Assembly (NCBI GenBank): GCA_030606335.1
Contig: JAUWGP010000006.1
Coordinates: 1 to 64,000 of the forward strand
Length of the DNA: 64,000 bases
Direction of reading: 5' to 3'
Origin: Caldifarciminota bacterium
Lineage (GTDB): Bacteria > Hydrothermota > UBA3073
Below are positions 35,413 to 43,986 of the stretch, piece after piece. How positions within the stretch are numbered: position 1 is the first letter of the stretch; each line of letters opens with the position of its first letter. Below the pieces are notes generated by a model. The model made no database searches, was not told where the DNA came from, and was given only the letters and a program-made list of their open reading frames with translations. Position numbers and translations under genes: made by a program.

Positions 35413-35547
35413 TGGCATGTAAATCCTGAGCTAACACCAAAACATTGGGGGTTCTTTTTTGCTCGCTCTGCGGGTGAGAGAATACCCACCTGAGTATAGA
35501 GTTCAAAGGATGAAGTGTCACACGGCAACTGATGGAGAACCCTTTTT
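35386..35547 (+). ncRNA. ssrS: 6S RNA
   Basis: About 162 nt, between zapA and rny where 6S RNA often lies. AAAAAGGGTTC (35386-35396) pairs perfectly with GAACCCTTTTT (35537-35547) as closing stem; inside it GTCGTG (35400-35405) pairs with CACGGC near 35521-35526. The region AATCCTGAGCTAAC (about 35422-35435) matches the E. coli pRNA template region (CCTGAGC conserved). GCTCTGCGGGTGAG (35465-35478) resembles the E. coli upper-stem GCTCCGCGG..GGTGAG. 6S mimics an open promoter and sequesters sigma70 RNA polymerase. Its 5' end overlaps the end of zapA, so it may be cut from the operon transcript. No clear own promoter is seen. Confidence 0.85.
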
Positions 35548-35626
35548 GTAATATATATTTACATTAAACAGAACATTTTATATTCAAAATAGAATATTCA
35601 AATACGAAATTTAAATAGGAGGTTTT

Positions 35627-37189
35627 ATGCAAGTTATGTTGGGTGTAATAATTGGAATTATTGCAATCATTGCTGGTGTAGTTATTGGATATTTTATTTC
35701 AAAAGTTGTAACATCAAAAAGAAGAATTGAGATAGAAAAGGATGCAGAAAGAATTATTAAAAAGGCAGAAAAAGAAGCAGAAAGCTATAGACGTTTAGCA
35801 GAACTTGATGTTAGAGCTGAATGGACCCAAAAAAGAACGGATTTTGAACAGGCAACTAGTGAGAAAAGAAAGGAATTAGAGAGAAGGGAACGAAACCTTG
35901 AAGAAAAAGAAAAAAACACAGAGCGAAGAGGAGATCTCATCAGGAAAAAAGAGAGAGAACTTGAAAATAGAGAAAGGATAATTAAATCAAAAGAATGCCA
36001 GCTGGAAAATGAAGAAAAGAAACTCGATGTGTCTATGGCGGAGGTGACATCCAAACTTGAAAGAATATCCAATATGACAAAAGAAGATGCAAAAAAGGTT
36101 CTTATGTCAAATCTTGAAGAAGAAGCACGACTCGAAGCAATGCATAAAATATATGAAATAAAAGAAAAAGCAAACAGAGATTCTGAAAAAGAAGCTAAAA
36201 AAATAATAACTCTTGCTATACAAAGATATGCACAAACGCGGACCATAGAGTCTACAGTAACAACCGTAGATCTTCCCTCAGATGAGGTTAAGGGAAGACT
36301 TATTGGTAGAGAAGGAAGAAACATAAAAGCTTTTGAAGTAGCAACTGGCGTTGATCTTCTAATAGATGATACTCCTGAGGTTGTAACAATTTCTTCTTTT
36401 GACCCTATAAAAAGGGAGGTTGCAAAAATATCACTTGAAAAATTAATAACAGATGGAAGGATTCATCCTGCTCGCATAGAAGAAATAATCGAGGAATCTA
36501 AGAAGGAAATAGAAGCTTATCTTAAAAAGGTTGGAGAAGAGACTATAATCGAAATGGAAATAAAAGGTTTATCACCAGAATTAGTAAAACTATTAGGGAA
36601 ATTAAAATTTAGGACAAGCTATGGTCAAAATGTCCTGGAACATTCTAAAGAGGTTGCAAACCTTGCTTGCCTTATGGCACAGGAGCTTGAATTAGATTCG
36701 GAACTTGCAAAAAGGGCGGGACTCCTGCATGATATAGGTAAGTCAGTTAGTCAGGACACCGTCGGAACCCATCAGGAAATAGGTGCAGAGATTGCTAAAA
36801 GAAACGGTGAAAAGGATGAAGTCGTAAAGGCAATTGCATCACACCATGATTCTGTAGAATATCTTACACCCATTGCTGTTTTGATTTCAGCGGCTGATGC
36901 AATATCTGGTGCTAGACCTGGTGCAAGGAGAGAAACCTTTGAGGCATATGTAGAAAGACTTGAAAAACTTGAAGAGGTTGCGCTTCGTTTCACTGGAGTT
37001 GATAAGGCATATGCTATTCAAGCAGGTAGAGAAATACGAGTTATAGTACAACCACAGGATATTAAAGATGAGGAAGTCCAAGATATTGCGGACAGAATAG
37101 CCAAAAAAATTGAAGGTGAATTAAAATATCCTGGTCAGATTAAGGTAACCGTTGTAAGAGAAAAACGAGCAATACAATTTGCAAAATAG
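35627..37189 (+). CDS. rny: Ribonuclease Y
   Basis: 520 residues, standard length. RNase Y is a membrane-bound endonuclease that starts mRNA decay. Residues 3-25 are the membrane anchor, followed by a long charged coiled coil (about 30-200), a KH domain (about 210-280: VKGRLIGREGRNIKAFEVATGVDLLIDDTPEVV) and an HD domain with its metal His-Asp in LLHDIGKSV (about 368-370). The end YPGQIKVTVVREKRAIQFAK is typical. It has a strong AGGAGG before the start and follows the 6S RNA. Confidence 0.96.
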   Translation: MQVMLGVIIGIIAIIAGVVIGYFISKVVTSKRRIEIEKDAERIIKKAEKEAESYRRLAELDVRAEWTQKRTDFEQATSEKRKELERRERNLEEKEKNTERRGDLIRKKERELENRERIIKSKECQLENEEKKLDVSMAEVTSKLERISNMTKEDAKKVLMSNLEEEARLEAMHKIYEIKEKANRDSEKEAKKIITLAIQRYAQTRTIESTVTTVDLPSDEVKGRLIGREGRNIKAFEVATGVDLLIDDTPEVVTISSFDPIKREVAKISLEKLITDGRIHPARIEEIIEESKKEIEAYLKKVGEETIIEMEIKGLSPELVKLLGKLKFRTSYGQNVLEHSKEVANLACLMAQELELDSELAKRAGLLHDIGKSVSQDTVGTHQEIGAEIAKRNGEKDEVVKAIASHHDSVEYLTPIAVLISAADAISGARPGARRETFEAYVERLEKLEEVALRFTGVDKAYAIQAGREIRVIVQPQDIKDEEVQDIADRIAKKIEGELKYPGQIKVTVVREKRAIQFAK

Positions 37190-37298
37190 ATTAAGATTAT
37201 TTATATTTGACAGAAACCTGCTCCGCCTTATATGGCAGATATAAGTATATGAGAATATCAGGAAATCTAACCAACATATTTTCTTAACACAATTCATA

Positions 37299-38075
37299 AT
37301 GAAAATATTATTCATAGGCGATATATTTGGTAGACCTGGGAGGATTGTATGCTCCAGAGTTTTACCTACAATTAAACAAGAACAACAAATAGACTTTGTT
37401 ATTGCTAATGGTGAAAATGCTGCAGGTGGATTCGGGATTACTCCTCCTGTTATAAATGAATTGAAACTACTTGGTATTGATTGTATAACAAGTGGTAATC
37501 ATCTTTGGGACCAAAAGGAGATAATCCCTTATCTCAATAAAGAGAATGATGATATTCTCAGACCATTAAATTATCCTGATGGTGTTCCTGGAATAGGTTC
37601 TCATATATACAAAAAAATCGGTATAATAAACCTACTCGGAAGAACATTTGTTAACTCAATTATAAACTGCCCATTCAGAACAGGTATAAGAGAAGCGGAG
37701 AATATAAGGGAAAAAACCAAGATAATAGTCGTAGATTTTCATGCGGAAACAACTGCTGAAAAACAGGCTCTTGCACTATGGCTCGATGGAAAAGTCTCTG
37801 CAGTGCTAGGTACTCATACACACGTACAGACAGCAGATGAACGAATACTTCCATCCGGTACAGCTTTCATAACCGACGTAGGTATGACAGGTCCCTTCAA
37901 TTCAGTGATAGGAGCAAAACCAAAAGAATCCATAGAAAGATTTCTGTATGGTATTCCAAAAAGACTAAAGGTAGCAAATGAAGGGAATAGGTTTAATGGG
38001 GTAATAGTTGAGATTAATGATGAAACTGGTAAGTCAATATCGATAGAGAGATTAAACTTCCCGGTTGATAGCTAA
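37299..38075 (+). CDS. ymdB: YmdB-type metallophosphoesterase (TIGR00282)
   Basis: 258 residues. Family members hydrolyse 2',3'-cyclic nucleotides and usually follow rny, as here. The metal-binding residues are seen in FIGDIFGRPGR, NGENAAGGFGI, TSGNHLWDQKE, VDFHAETTAEK and GTHTHVQTADERILPSG, in family order. Full length. The gap of 109 bp from rny holds no clear promoter. Likely acts in RNA turnover or signalling with RNase Y. Confidence 0.94.
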   Translation: MKILFIGDIFGRPGRIVCSRVLPTIKQEQQIDFVIANGENAAGGFGITPPVINELKLLGIDCITSGNHLWDQKEIIPYLNKENDDILRPLNYPDGVPGIGSHIYKKIGIINLLGRTFVNSIINCPFRTGIREAENIREKTKIIVVDFHAETTAEKQALALWLDGKVSAVLGTHTHVQTADERILPSGTAFITDVGMTGPFNSVIGAKPKESIERFLYGIPKRLKVANEGNRFNGVIVEINDETGKSISIERLNFPVDS

Positions 38076-38084
38076 GTTATAGGT

Positions 38085-38545
38085 TAAATGCGTAATGTTG
38101 GATGTTAAATGTTTAATGTTGGATGTTAAATGTTAATTAGTTGATTAGTTAATTGTTGAATGTGAAATGTTAGATGTTGAATGTTTAATGTTAATCAGTT
38201 GATTGGTTGATTAGTTGAATTGTTAATTAGTTGAATATTGGATGTTACATGTTGAATGGGAAATTAACGATTGGAGATTGAAGATTACGAATTTATAATA
38301 TCCACTTGAAAATTGGATTGATCCTTTAACCATATTACTTTTTTACTTTTACCTTTTACTTTTTACTTTTACCTTTTTACTTATCTAATGACTCCAAGAC
38401 CCAATTAACCCAATAAACTCGACAAACTCAACAAATTTATCCCGTGAAATACGACTTGTCCCATGAAATGTGTAACTATTTCATCAGGAAGCATACTTCA
38501 CTGGGACTCAATAAACCGTGTAAACGCAATAAACGCAATAAACTT
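38085..38545. repeat. Low-complexity repeat spacer between ymdB and the cupin gene
   Basis: 490 bp with no gene. From 38085 to 38260 it is built of degenerate units AATGTTGGATGTTAAATGTT and TTAGTTGATTGGTTGA. At 38335-38382 there are TTTTTACTTTTACC units. At 38405-38545 there are CAATAAACTCAACAAAC units and a diverged TTATCCCGTGAAAT..ATTTCATCAGGAAG hairpin. Similar GTTAGTTAGCTAGTTTGTTAG units follow the cupin gene at 38905-38960. Units vary too much in length for CRISPR. Confidence 0.75.
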
Positions 38546-38565
38546 TGACTTATTAGGGAGGAGCT

Positions 38566-38904
38566 ATGAAGGTATTAGACCATAATGATATAGAACTTGA
38601 AAATGTTAAAATAGAGGGTGCAAAGTGTGTAAAGGTGAGATGGGCAATAACAAAAGATGATGGCGCTCCCAATTTCGCCATGAGAGTATTTGAAATAGAG
38701 AAGGGGGGACATACACCTTACCATACACATCCATATGAACACGAGGTATATATCCTCGAGGGAAAGGGTATCCTGAAATTTGAGGATAAAGAATTTACAT
38801 TTGAAGAAGGGTATGTCATATTCGTAGACCCTGGCAAAATACATGGTTTCTGTAATACAGGGAATTCAACTCTAAAATTCATCTGCATTATTCCTCATAT
38901 ATAA
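38566..38904 (+). CDS. Cupin-domain protein
   Basis: 112 residues forming one cupin_2 barrel. The metal-binding motif 1 is G-x-HTPYHTHPYEHEVYILEG (two His, a Glu-containing HEVYILEG) and motif 2 is PGKIHGFCNTGN. Such small cupins bind a metal and act as isomerases, dioxygenases or sensors; the substrate cannot be read from sequence. It has a strong GGGAGGAG ribosome binding site and stands alone between repeat spacers, so its neighbours do not help. Confidence 0.85.
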   Translation: MKVLDHNDIELENVKIEGAKCVKVRWAITKDDGAPNFAMRVFEIEKGGHTPYHTHPYEHEVYILEGKGILKFEDKEFTFEEGYVIFVDPGKIHGFCNTGNSTLKFICIIPHI

Positions 38905-39065
38905 GTTTGTTAGTTGGCTAGTTTGTTAGTTAGCTAGTTTGTTAGTTAGCTAGTTGGTTAGATGGAGTGACACCCCTCAGGGTGTTATCCCTGATGCTGT
39001 AATCCACAATCTTTAGGTTGCGTTATTAGTTGGATGGTTTACTCTCCCCCAAGATTGATATAACT

Positions 39066-40895
39066 ATGTATGATGTGATAGTTATAGGTGGTGGTCACGC
39101 TGGTATTGAGGCAGCACTCGCTGCTCATCGAATGGGTTGTAATACCCTGCTTATTACCGGGAAGATAGAGAGTATAGGCGAACTCTCCTGCAACCCGGCA
39201 ATTGGGGGGATAGGTAAAAGTCAGTTGGTCTTTGAAATAGATTCACTTGGGGGAGTTCAGGGTTGGGTAACTGACAGATGCGGTATACATTTCAAGATGT
39301 TGAATAGAAGCAAGGGACCCGCTGTTTGGTCACTCAGAACCCAGGTTGACAGGAATGCCTATAAGAAAATAATGAGGGAGATATTAACAAAATCGGGCCT
39401 ACAAATAATTGAGGAACTCGCTGAGGATATTATAACTGATCATGGACAGATAGTAGGCGTAAGAACCCAAAAAAATGAATATCATGCTAAAGCAATCATT
39501 CTCACCACAGGAACCTTTCTCTCGGGGATAATACATATCGGTTCGAATAGCTTTCCTGCTGGTAGATATAACGAACCACCCGCTTATAAACTTTCTACAT
39601 CACTTGAGAAATTAGGATTTAAACTTGGCAGATTAAAAACAGGCACCTCGGCAAGGATAAAAAAGACATCTGTAGATACAGCAGAAATGGAAATACAAAC
39701 ACCAGACGAGATTCCACATAATTTCTCACATCAGACCAAAGAATTTAACCCACCCCGTGAGCCTTGTTATTTGACCCATACGACAGAGGAAACACATAAA
39801 ATTATACATAAAAATCTCCACAAATCACCATGGATAAAGGGTAATATCAAGGCAACTGGTGTAAGATACTGTCCTTCAATAGAAGACAAACTTGTTAAGT
39901 TTCCAGAAAAAATGTCACATCATGTGTTTGTTGAACCCGATGGTCTGGATAGTGATATACTCTACCTTGGGGGTGTCTCAACCTCATTGCCAGAGGAAGT
40001 CCAGCTTGAATTTCTCCATACTATACCTGGGTTAGAAAGGACAGAGATTGTACAACCTGGTTATGCTATCGAATACGATTTCGTCCTTCCAACACAGTTG
40101 TATGTCACACTTGAAACAAAACACGTAAAAAATCTTTTTCTGGCAGGTCAAATAAATGGAACCTCTGGATATGAAGAGGCAGCTGCTCAGGGTATTATGG
40201 CAGGGATTAATTCAGTGCTTAGTCTTAAAAGTAAAGAGCCATTCATACTTTCTCGCTCTTCAGCATACATAGGTGTTCTTATTGATGATATTGTCACAAA
40301 GGGTACAGAAGAACCCTACAGGATGTTTACCTCAAGAGTCGAACACCGACTTACCCTTCGACAGGATAATGCAGATGAGCGTCTTATGAAATATGGAAGA
40401 AAATTTGGACTTATAAGAGAGGATGTGTACAAAAAAGTTGAAAAAAGAAGAGATAAAGTCCAAAATGTTATTAAAAAATTAAAAAAAACCTATCTGGGTG
40501 AAAAAGATATATCCAAATTTAGAAATATAGAACCTGGAGTAAACCTATTTACCCTCCTTAAACGTCCAGATATTGATCTAAATGTAATAAATCAATTCAT
40601 CGAAGATATACCTGACAAAATTGTAGAAAAGGTCCAAATACTGGCAAAATACGATGGTTATATACAAAAGGAGGAAGAAATAATAAGGCATTCTCTTGAA
40701 CTGGAAGAGAAAAAAATACCTGAGGATTTTGATTACAGAATGATAGAATCAATCTCAAACGAGACAAAAGACAAGCTATCCAGTATTCGTCCACTTACAC
40801 TTGGTCAGGCAAGCAGAATACCTGGAATAAGACCAAATGATATTATACTTCTCTCGATATGGCTCAAAAAGGCAGTAGGAAATGTAACCTTCTAA
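39066..40895 (+). CDS. mnmG: tRNA uridine-5-carboxymethylaminomethyl modification enzyme MnmG (GidA)
   Basis: 609 residues from ATG 39066; an in-frame ATG at 39030 would add 12 residues from repeat-like DNA. With MnmE it modifies U34 of several tRNAs using FAD and folate. The FAD site is YDVIVIGGGHAGIEAALAA. Other family blocks are SCNPAIGGIGKSQLVFEIDSLGG, LNRSKGPAVWSLRTQVDR, GRLKTGTSARI, RYCPSIEDKLVKFPEK, FLAGQINGTSGYEEAAAQG and TSRVEHRLTLRQDNADERL. The C-terminal helical domain ends at about RPLTLGQASRIPGIRPNDI, as usual. Neither start has a strong ribosome binding site. mnmE is not nearby. Confidence 0.95.
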   Translation: MYDVIVIGGGHAGIEAALAAHRMGCNTLLITGKIESIGELSCNPAIGGIGKSQLVFEIDSLGGVQGWVTDRCGIHFKMLNRSKGPAVWSLRTQVDRNAYKKIMREILTKSGLQIIEELAEDIITDHGQIVGVRTQKNEYHAKAIILTTGTFLSGIIHIGSNSFPAGRYNEPPAYKLSTSLEKLGFKLGRLKTGTSARIKKTSVDTAEMEIQTPDEIPHNFSHQTKEFNPPREPCYLTHTTEETHKIIHKNLHKSPWIKGNIKATGVRYCPSIEDKLVKFPEKMSHHVFVEPDGLDSDILYLGGVSTSLPEEVQLEFLHTIPGLERTEIVQPGYAIEYDFVLPTQLYVTLETKHVKNLFLAGQINGTSGYEEAAAQGIMAGINSVLSLKSKEPFILSRSSAYIGVLIDDIVTKGTEEPYRMFTSRVEHRLTLRQDNADERLMKYGRKFGLIREDVYKKVEKRRDKVQNVIKKLKKTYLGEKDISKFRNIEPGVNLFTLLKRPDIDLNVINQFIEDIPDKIVEKVQILAKYDGYIQKEEEIIRHSLELEEKKIPEDFDYRMIESISNETKDKLSSIRPLTLGQASRIPGIRPNDIILLSIWLKKAVGNVTF

Positions 40896-40973
40896 CAGTG
40901 CTATACTTTATTATATACTTTTTGTCTATAATCGTCATTCTTCAGTCTCATATCTTTAAAAGAGGAGGAACAA

Positions 40974-41750
40974 ATGCTTGATGAAACTATAATATCAAAG
41001 GCTATCATTGAAACATATATGAAGAAGTTAATAGATGTCTTAAATAGCGACGTTGCCATTGCTGGTGCCGGTCCATCAGGATTAACTGCCGGTTATTATC
41101 TTAAAAAACATAATCCCACTTTAAAGGTCATACTCTTTGAACGTAAGCTCTCAATAGGTGGTGGTATGTGGGGTGGTGGAATGATGATGAATGAGATAGT
41201 TGTTCAGGAAGAGGGTAGGGAGATTCTCGATGAGTTTGGTATAAACAATAAAAAATTCGAAGATGGTTACTATACCGCAGATTCAATAGAGGCAATAACA
41301 ACTTTAGCTTCTCAAGCAGTGAAGACTGGACTAAGGATATTTAACACCATCTCTGTTGAGGATGTTATAATTGAAAGTGACAGAGTAAATGGGGTTGTCA
41401 TCAACTGGACACCATCAGTTGACACAGGACTACATGTAGACCCCCTGGCTATAAGAGCAAATTTCTTGATAGATGCTACCGGGCATCCCTCTGAGATTGC
41501 ACATATAATCGAAAGAAAGGGTAAAAAGTTACTTACCAATACCGGAAAAATAATTGGTGAGGGAGCAATGTTTGCAGACAAGGCAGAATCAGTAATTATA
41601 GAAAATAGCAAAGAGGTTTTTCCAAATTTGTGGGTATGTGGAATGGCTGCAAATGCAGTCTTTGGAGGACCCAGAATGGGTCCCATATTTGGTGGGATGT
41701 TGCTTTCAGGTAAATCAGTAGCAGAGAAGATACTTCAAAAAATTGGATAA
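40974..41750 (+). CDS. thi4: Thiazole synthase THI4 family, sulfide-dependent type
   Basis: 258 residues. It makes ADP-thiazole (thiamine precursor) from NAD+ and glycine. The Rossmann start is [18 protein letters not shown], with [18 protein letters not shown] and the end [31 protein letters not shown]. In yeast and plants the sulfur comes from a sacrificial Cys in SCMDPN; here the aligned position is His154 in GLHVDPL, as in methanogen enzymes that use free sulfide and turn over many times. This fits an anaerobic, sulfide-containing habitat. The start follows GAGGAGG. No TPP riboswitch is visible upstream. Alternative name: ribose-1,5-bisphosphate isomerase relative, less likely. Confidence 0.9.
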   Translation: MLDETIISKAIIETYMKKLIDVLNSDVAIAGAGPSGLTAGYYLKKHNPTLKVILFERKLSIGGGMWGGGMMMNEIVVQEEGREILDEFGINNKKFEDGYYTADSIEAITTLASQAVKTGLRIFNTISVEDVIIESDRVNGVVINWTPSVDTGLHVDPLAIRANFLIDATGHPSEIAHIIERKGKKLLTNTGKIIGEGAMFADKAESVIIENSKEVFPNLWVCGMAANAVFGGPRMGPIFGGMLLSGKSVAEKILQKIG

Positions 41751-41771
41751 ATACAGATTGCTAATGGGTAT

Positions 41772-41813
41772 CTGTCATTACGAGCGAACGGAGTGAGCGT
41801 GGCAATCTCATCC
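41772..41813 (+). repeat. CATTACGAG...GGCAATCTCAT repeat
   Basis: One copy of the dispersed family (TGTCATTACGAGCGAACGGA then GTGAGCGTGGCAATCTCATC) between convergent thi4 and the nitroreductase gene. Confidence 0.8.
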
Positions 41814-41851
41814 TCTATGTCACCATTGTCCCACTTTCATAGGATAATTAT

Positions 41852-42421
41852 TTATCCAACTATTATATCATCAAGCCTGCGTTTGGGTACATGATGTACT
41901 TCATTACTATCCCGCCAGTATTCTATATCTTCACCCTCTTTAATTTCCTCGATTACAACCTCCTCCTTTGGCTTACCGAGTGCCAATACAAGTAATATCT
42001 CAAAGGAATCTACTATACCTAATGCTTTCTTTAGTCCTTTCCTATCTATCGAAGCAATAATACAACCACCTAAACCTTTTTCTGTAGCACCAAGAAGAAT
42101 ACTCTGTACTGCAATTCCATGGTCACAATTAACAGACTTCTTTATCCGAGTATCACAGAGTATAACTATATATGCAGAAGGTCGTTCATCATCAGCGGGT
42201 CCTTGCCAATCTTTTAGATAACCTGCCCAGGAAAGGTGAGGAAATATGAGAGCATTTTTTTCTATATCATTGGAAATGATATACTTCAAGGGCTGCAAAT
42301 TAGCAGCTGAAGGTGACAGCCTGGCAAGATTAATAAGCTTCTTCAGTATATTTAGCTCTATAGTAATTCCCTGATAAAATCGTCGGAAGCTCCTATTTCT
42401 TATTATCAAATCCTCAATCAT
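41852..42421 (-). CDS. Nitroreductase-family flavoprotein
   Basis: 189 residues from the ATG at 42421, which follows a ribosome binding site (ATAGGGGG). A frame extending to 42484 reads through repeat DNA and is rejected. The FMN-binding pattern is visible: IRNRSFRRFYQ at the N terminus, LARLSPSAANLQPLKYI (phosphate and flavin contacts), the middle CDHGIAVQSILLGATEKGLGGCIIASID and late LVLALGKPKEE. These enzymes reduce quinones, nitro compounds or flavin substrates with NAD(P)H; the physiological substrate is unknown. Confidence 0.88.
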   Translation of the reverse strand: MIEDLIIRNRSFRRFYQGITIELNILKKLINLARLSPSAANLQPLKYIISNDIEKNALIFPHLSWAGYLKDWQGPADDERPSAYIVILCDTRIKKSVNCDHGIAVQSILLGATEKGLGGCIIASIDRKGLKKALGIVDSFEILLVLALGKPKEEVVIEEIKEGEDIEYWRDSNEVHHVPKRRLDDIIVG

Positions 42422-42464
42422 AATTATCCCCCTATAATTCCTTTGCAAAAATCTCTGCTTTACT

Positions 42465-42533
42465 TTGTGGGTTCGATAAATCAAACCCCTACATTACTAG
42501 TTCGACAAATCAAACCCCTACATTACTAGTTAG
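42465..42533 (-). repeat. Tandem fragment of the structured intergenic element
   Basis: Two tandem copies of GTTCGATAAATCAAACCCCT or GTTCGACAAATCAAACCCCT, each followed by ACATTACTAGTT. Read on the minus strand, they match the left end of the elements at 13847 and 62223 (ATGTAGGGGTTCGATTTATC). Confidence 0.8.
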
Positions 42534-42625
42534 TTCTCTTCTCCGCATGTTTCTATCTCTCAGAACCCATTTATTGCTAATTATACTAAATAATGTGAAG
42601 AATGTCAAGAAAATTAAAATTTTAC

Positions 42626-42654
42626 TTGACAAAAAGGAAAAAATATGTTATAAT
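42626..42654 (+). promoter_or_regulatory. Consensus promoter of the cold-shock gene
   Basis: TTGACA (42626-42631), 17 bp, TATAAT (42649-42654). The predicted start is near 42661, leaving a ~33-nt leader with AAGGGAG, much shorter than the thermosensing leaders of E. coli cspA. Confidence 0.88.
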
Positions 42655-42693
42655 CTCTTAAGTTTTTTGTTTTTTTTGAAAAGGGAGTAGCAC

Positions 42694-42897
42694 ATGGTAC
42701 GTGGTAAAGTAAAATGGTTTAATGAATCCAAGGGATATGGATTTATTGAACGCGAGGATGGTAGTGGTGATGTCTTCGTCCACTACACTGAAATACAGGG
42801 TGATGGTTTCAGAACCCTTCTTGAGGGTGATGAAGTCGAATTCGAAGTGGTGGATGATGATAAAGGACCAAAAGCAACTAATGTAAACAAAGTTTAA
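42694..42897 (+). CDS. csp: Cold-shock domain protein
   Basis: 67 residues, a single cold-shock domain. It binds single-stranded RNA and DNA and melts mRNA structure. RNP1 is KGYGFIERE (residues 14-22) and RNP2 is DVFVHYTEI (about 27-35). [17 protein letters not shown] is the classic start. It is a self-contained unit with consensus promoter, Shine-Dalgarno and a strong terminator, so it is probably highly expressed. Confidence 0.96.
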   Translation: MVRGKVKWFNESKGYGFIEREDGSGDVFVHYTEIQGDGFRTLLEGDEVEFEVVDDDKGPKATNVNKV

Positions 42898-42918
42898 ATG
42901 TCCTGACAGTCTACCCTA

Positions 42919-42948
42919 GGGCCGTAGCTTTAAAGCTACGGCCCTTTT
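42919..42948 (+). terminator. Rho-independent terminator of the cold-shock gene
   Basis: Positions 42919-42944 are a perfect 26-bp palindrome (GGGCCGTAGC..GCTACGGCCC) followed by TTTT. It starts 22 bp after the csp stop codon. Confidence 0.93.
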
Positions 42949-43113
42949 AATTTAAATATACAGAACTCTTAAAATTTATTTTAATACAAATTTTAAACTC
43001 CTCTTTCAGTCCCCTATTATTTAAAGTATCTTTTATAAGTTTCTTACAAATCTCTTATAAGTCCCTGTTAATTTTTAGTTTTTCAAATTCCTGTTAATAA
43101 ACAAAGAAATCGT

Positions 43114-43749
43114 CTATATCTCAATAACTCTGCCTGCTCCTCCCTCAATATACTTATCAGGATATAGTGACTTTATCTCAGACTTATACTGTGTACAATG
43201 AGTAGAGCAAATAAGAGTTAAGCTTCTCAAAACATCGAAATCCTTGAAGCCATGTAGCCCACCTATAAGGGCATAGGGTTTACCATACATTGATGCTGCA
43301 TTCAGAATATTCTTAACTCCAGAATGTGAACATCCAACAATCACAACCAAGCCTTTTTCTATTCTAATAACAAGTGATTGTTCTACATCATTTAATTCTC
43401 CTGTCGAGTAGATATTTTCATGTATTTCAAGCGGTTCTTTAACCTTTATAACCTCGTCTGCAATTCTGGGTTCATGGTATGATAATGGAATATAGAGTTT
43501 CGCTTTTTTCTCTTTTAGAAAATCCGGGAGTCCCCCTGTATGATCCAGGTGAGCATGGGATATAACAATCTCGTTTATTTCATAAGGAAATATGTTAAGT
43601 TTCTTCATATTATGTAATAATATCTCCCCTTTTGTACCTGTATCAAAGAGTATTTTCTGATTATATACCTCTATTAGGCAGGAAAAACCCCAGTCAGCCC
43701 TCAAACCCTCTTTCCAAACGTCATTATCATAAATAATTGTAATTTTCAT
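43114..43749 (-). CDS. MBL-fold metallo-hydrolase (DHPMR-synthase-like, COG1237)
   Basis: 211 residues from the ATG at 43749, chosen because AGGAGGAAAG lies directly before it. The metallo-beta-lactamase metal site is SHAHLDHTGGLPDFL, with an earlier LFDTGTKG, a GCSHSGVKNIL His block and a final LICSTHCTQYKSEI. The N-terminal YDNDVWKEGLRADWGFSCLIEV resembles the COG1237 group, which includes an archaeal dihydropterin-ribofuranosylaminobenzene-phosphate synthase. Function in bacteria is uncertain. Confidence 0.85.
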   Translation of the reverse strand: MKITIIYDNDVWKEGLRADWGFSCLIEVYNQKILFDTGTKGEILLHNMKKLNIFPYEINEIVISHAHLDHTGGLPDFLKEKKAKLYIPLSYHEPRIADEVIKVKEPLEIHENIYSTGELNDVEQSLVIRIEKGLVVIVGCSHSGVKNILNAASMYGKPYALIGGLHGFKDFDVLRSLTLICSTHCTQYKSEIKSLYPDKYIEGGAGRVIEI

Positions 43750-43801
43750 CTTTCCTCCTATTGGTAAAATCAGTATTGTAAAAAACTTAACCACAGATTC
43801 A

Positions 43802-43951
43802 CCCTGTTAAATATTTACAAAATAAAGTACAAGTAACCACACTTGGTACTTTATTTAACAGGGGAGCCACAGAGAATCTTTAGTATTAAGAGATTATAAA
43901 AGATTTTTTATTCCCCTACTTCCTGCCCCGCACCTATACATAGGTGCGGGG
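43802..43951. repeat. Two inverted repeats between UDG and MBL genes
   Basis: CCCTGTTAAATA (43802-43813) is mirrored by TATTTAACAGGG (43852-43863), with a competing inner pair AAATAAAGTAC/GTACTTTATTT. Further on, CCCCGCACCTAT (43926-43937) and ATAGGTGCGGGG (43940-43951) make a perfect 12-bp stem with a 2-nt centre. They are bounded by CCACAGA..CTCTGTGG repeat fragments. The second hairpin lacks a T-run, so it is not a standard terminator. Confidence 0.8.
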
Positions 43952-43986
43952 TGAATGTCCTCTGTGGTTTTTCATATTCTTTTATA

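Noticed and set aside
35785-36324. 179-codon minus-strand frame inside rny
   Set aside because: Antisense shadow of the rny coiled-coil codons (Ser/Phe-rich), no family resemblance.
38085-38260. Regularly spaced short repeats that suggest CRISPR
   Set aside because: Units are degenerate, of uneven length, without unique spacers, and no cas genes are present.
40896-40973. TPP riboswitch before thi4
   Set aside because: The 78-bp gap is too short and lacks the CTGAGA-type core; only a weak TATAAT at 40927 with no fitting -35 was seen.
42422-42484. Extended start of the nitroreductase gene
   Set aside because: The extra 21 codons read through repeat DNA, while the ATG at 42421 has a good ribosome binding site.
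43926-43951. Hairpin as Rho-independent terminator
   Set aside because: No T-run on either strand after the stem.
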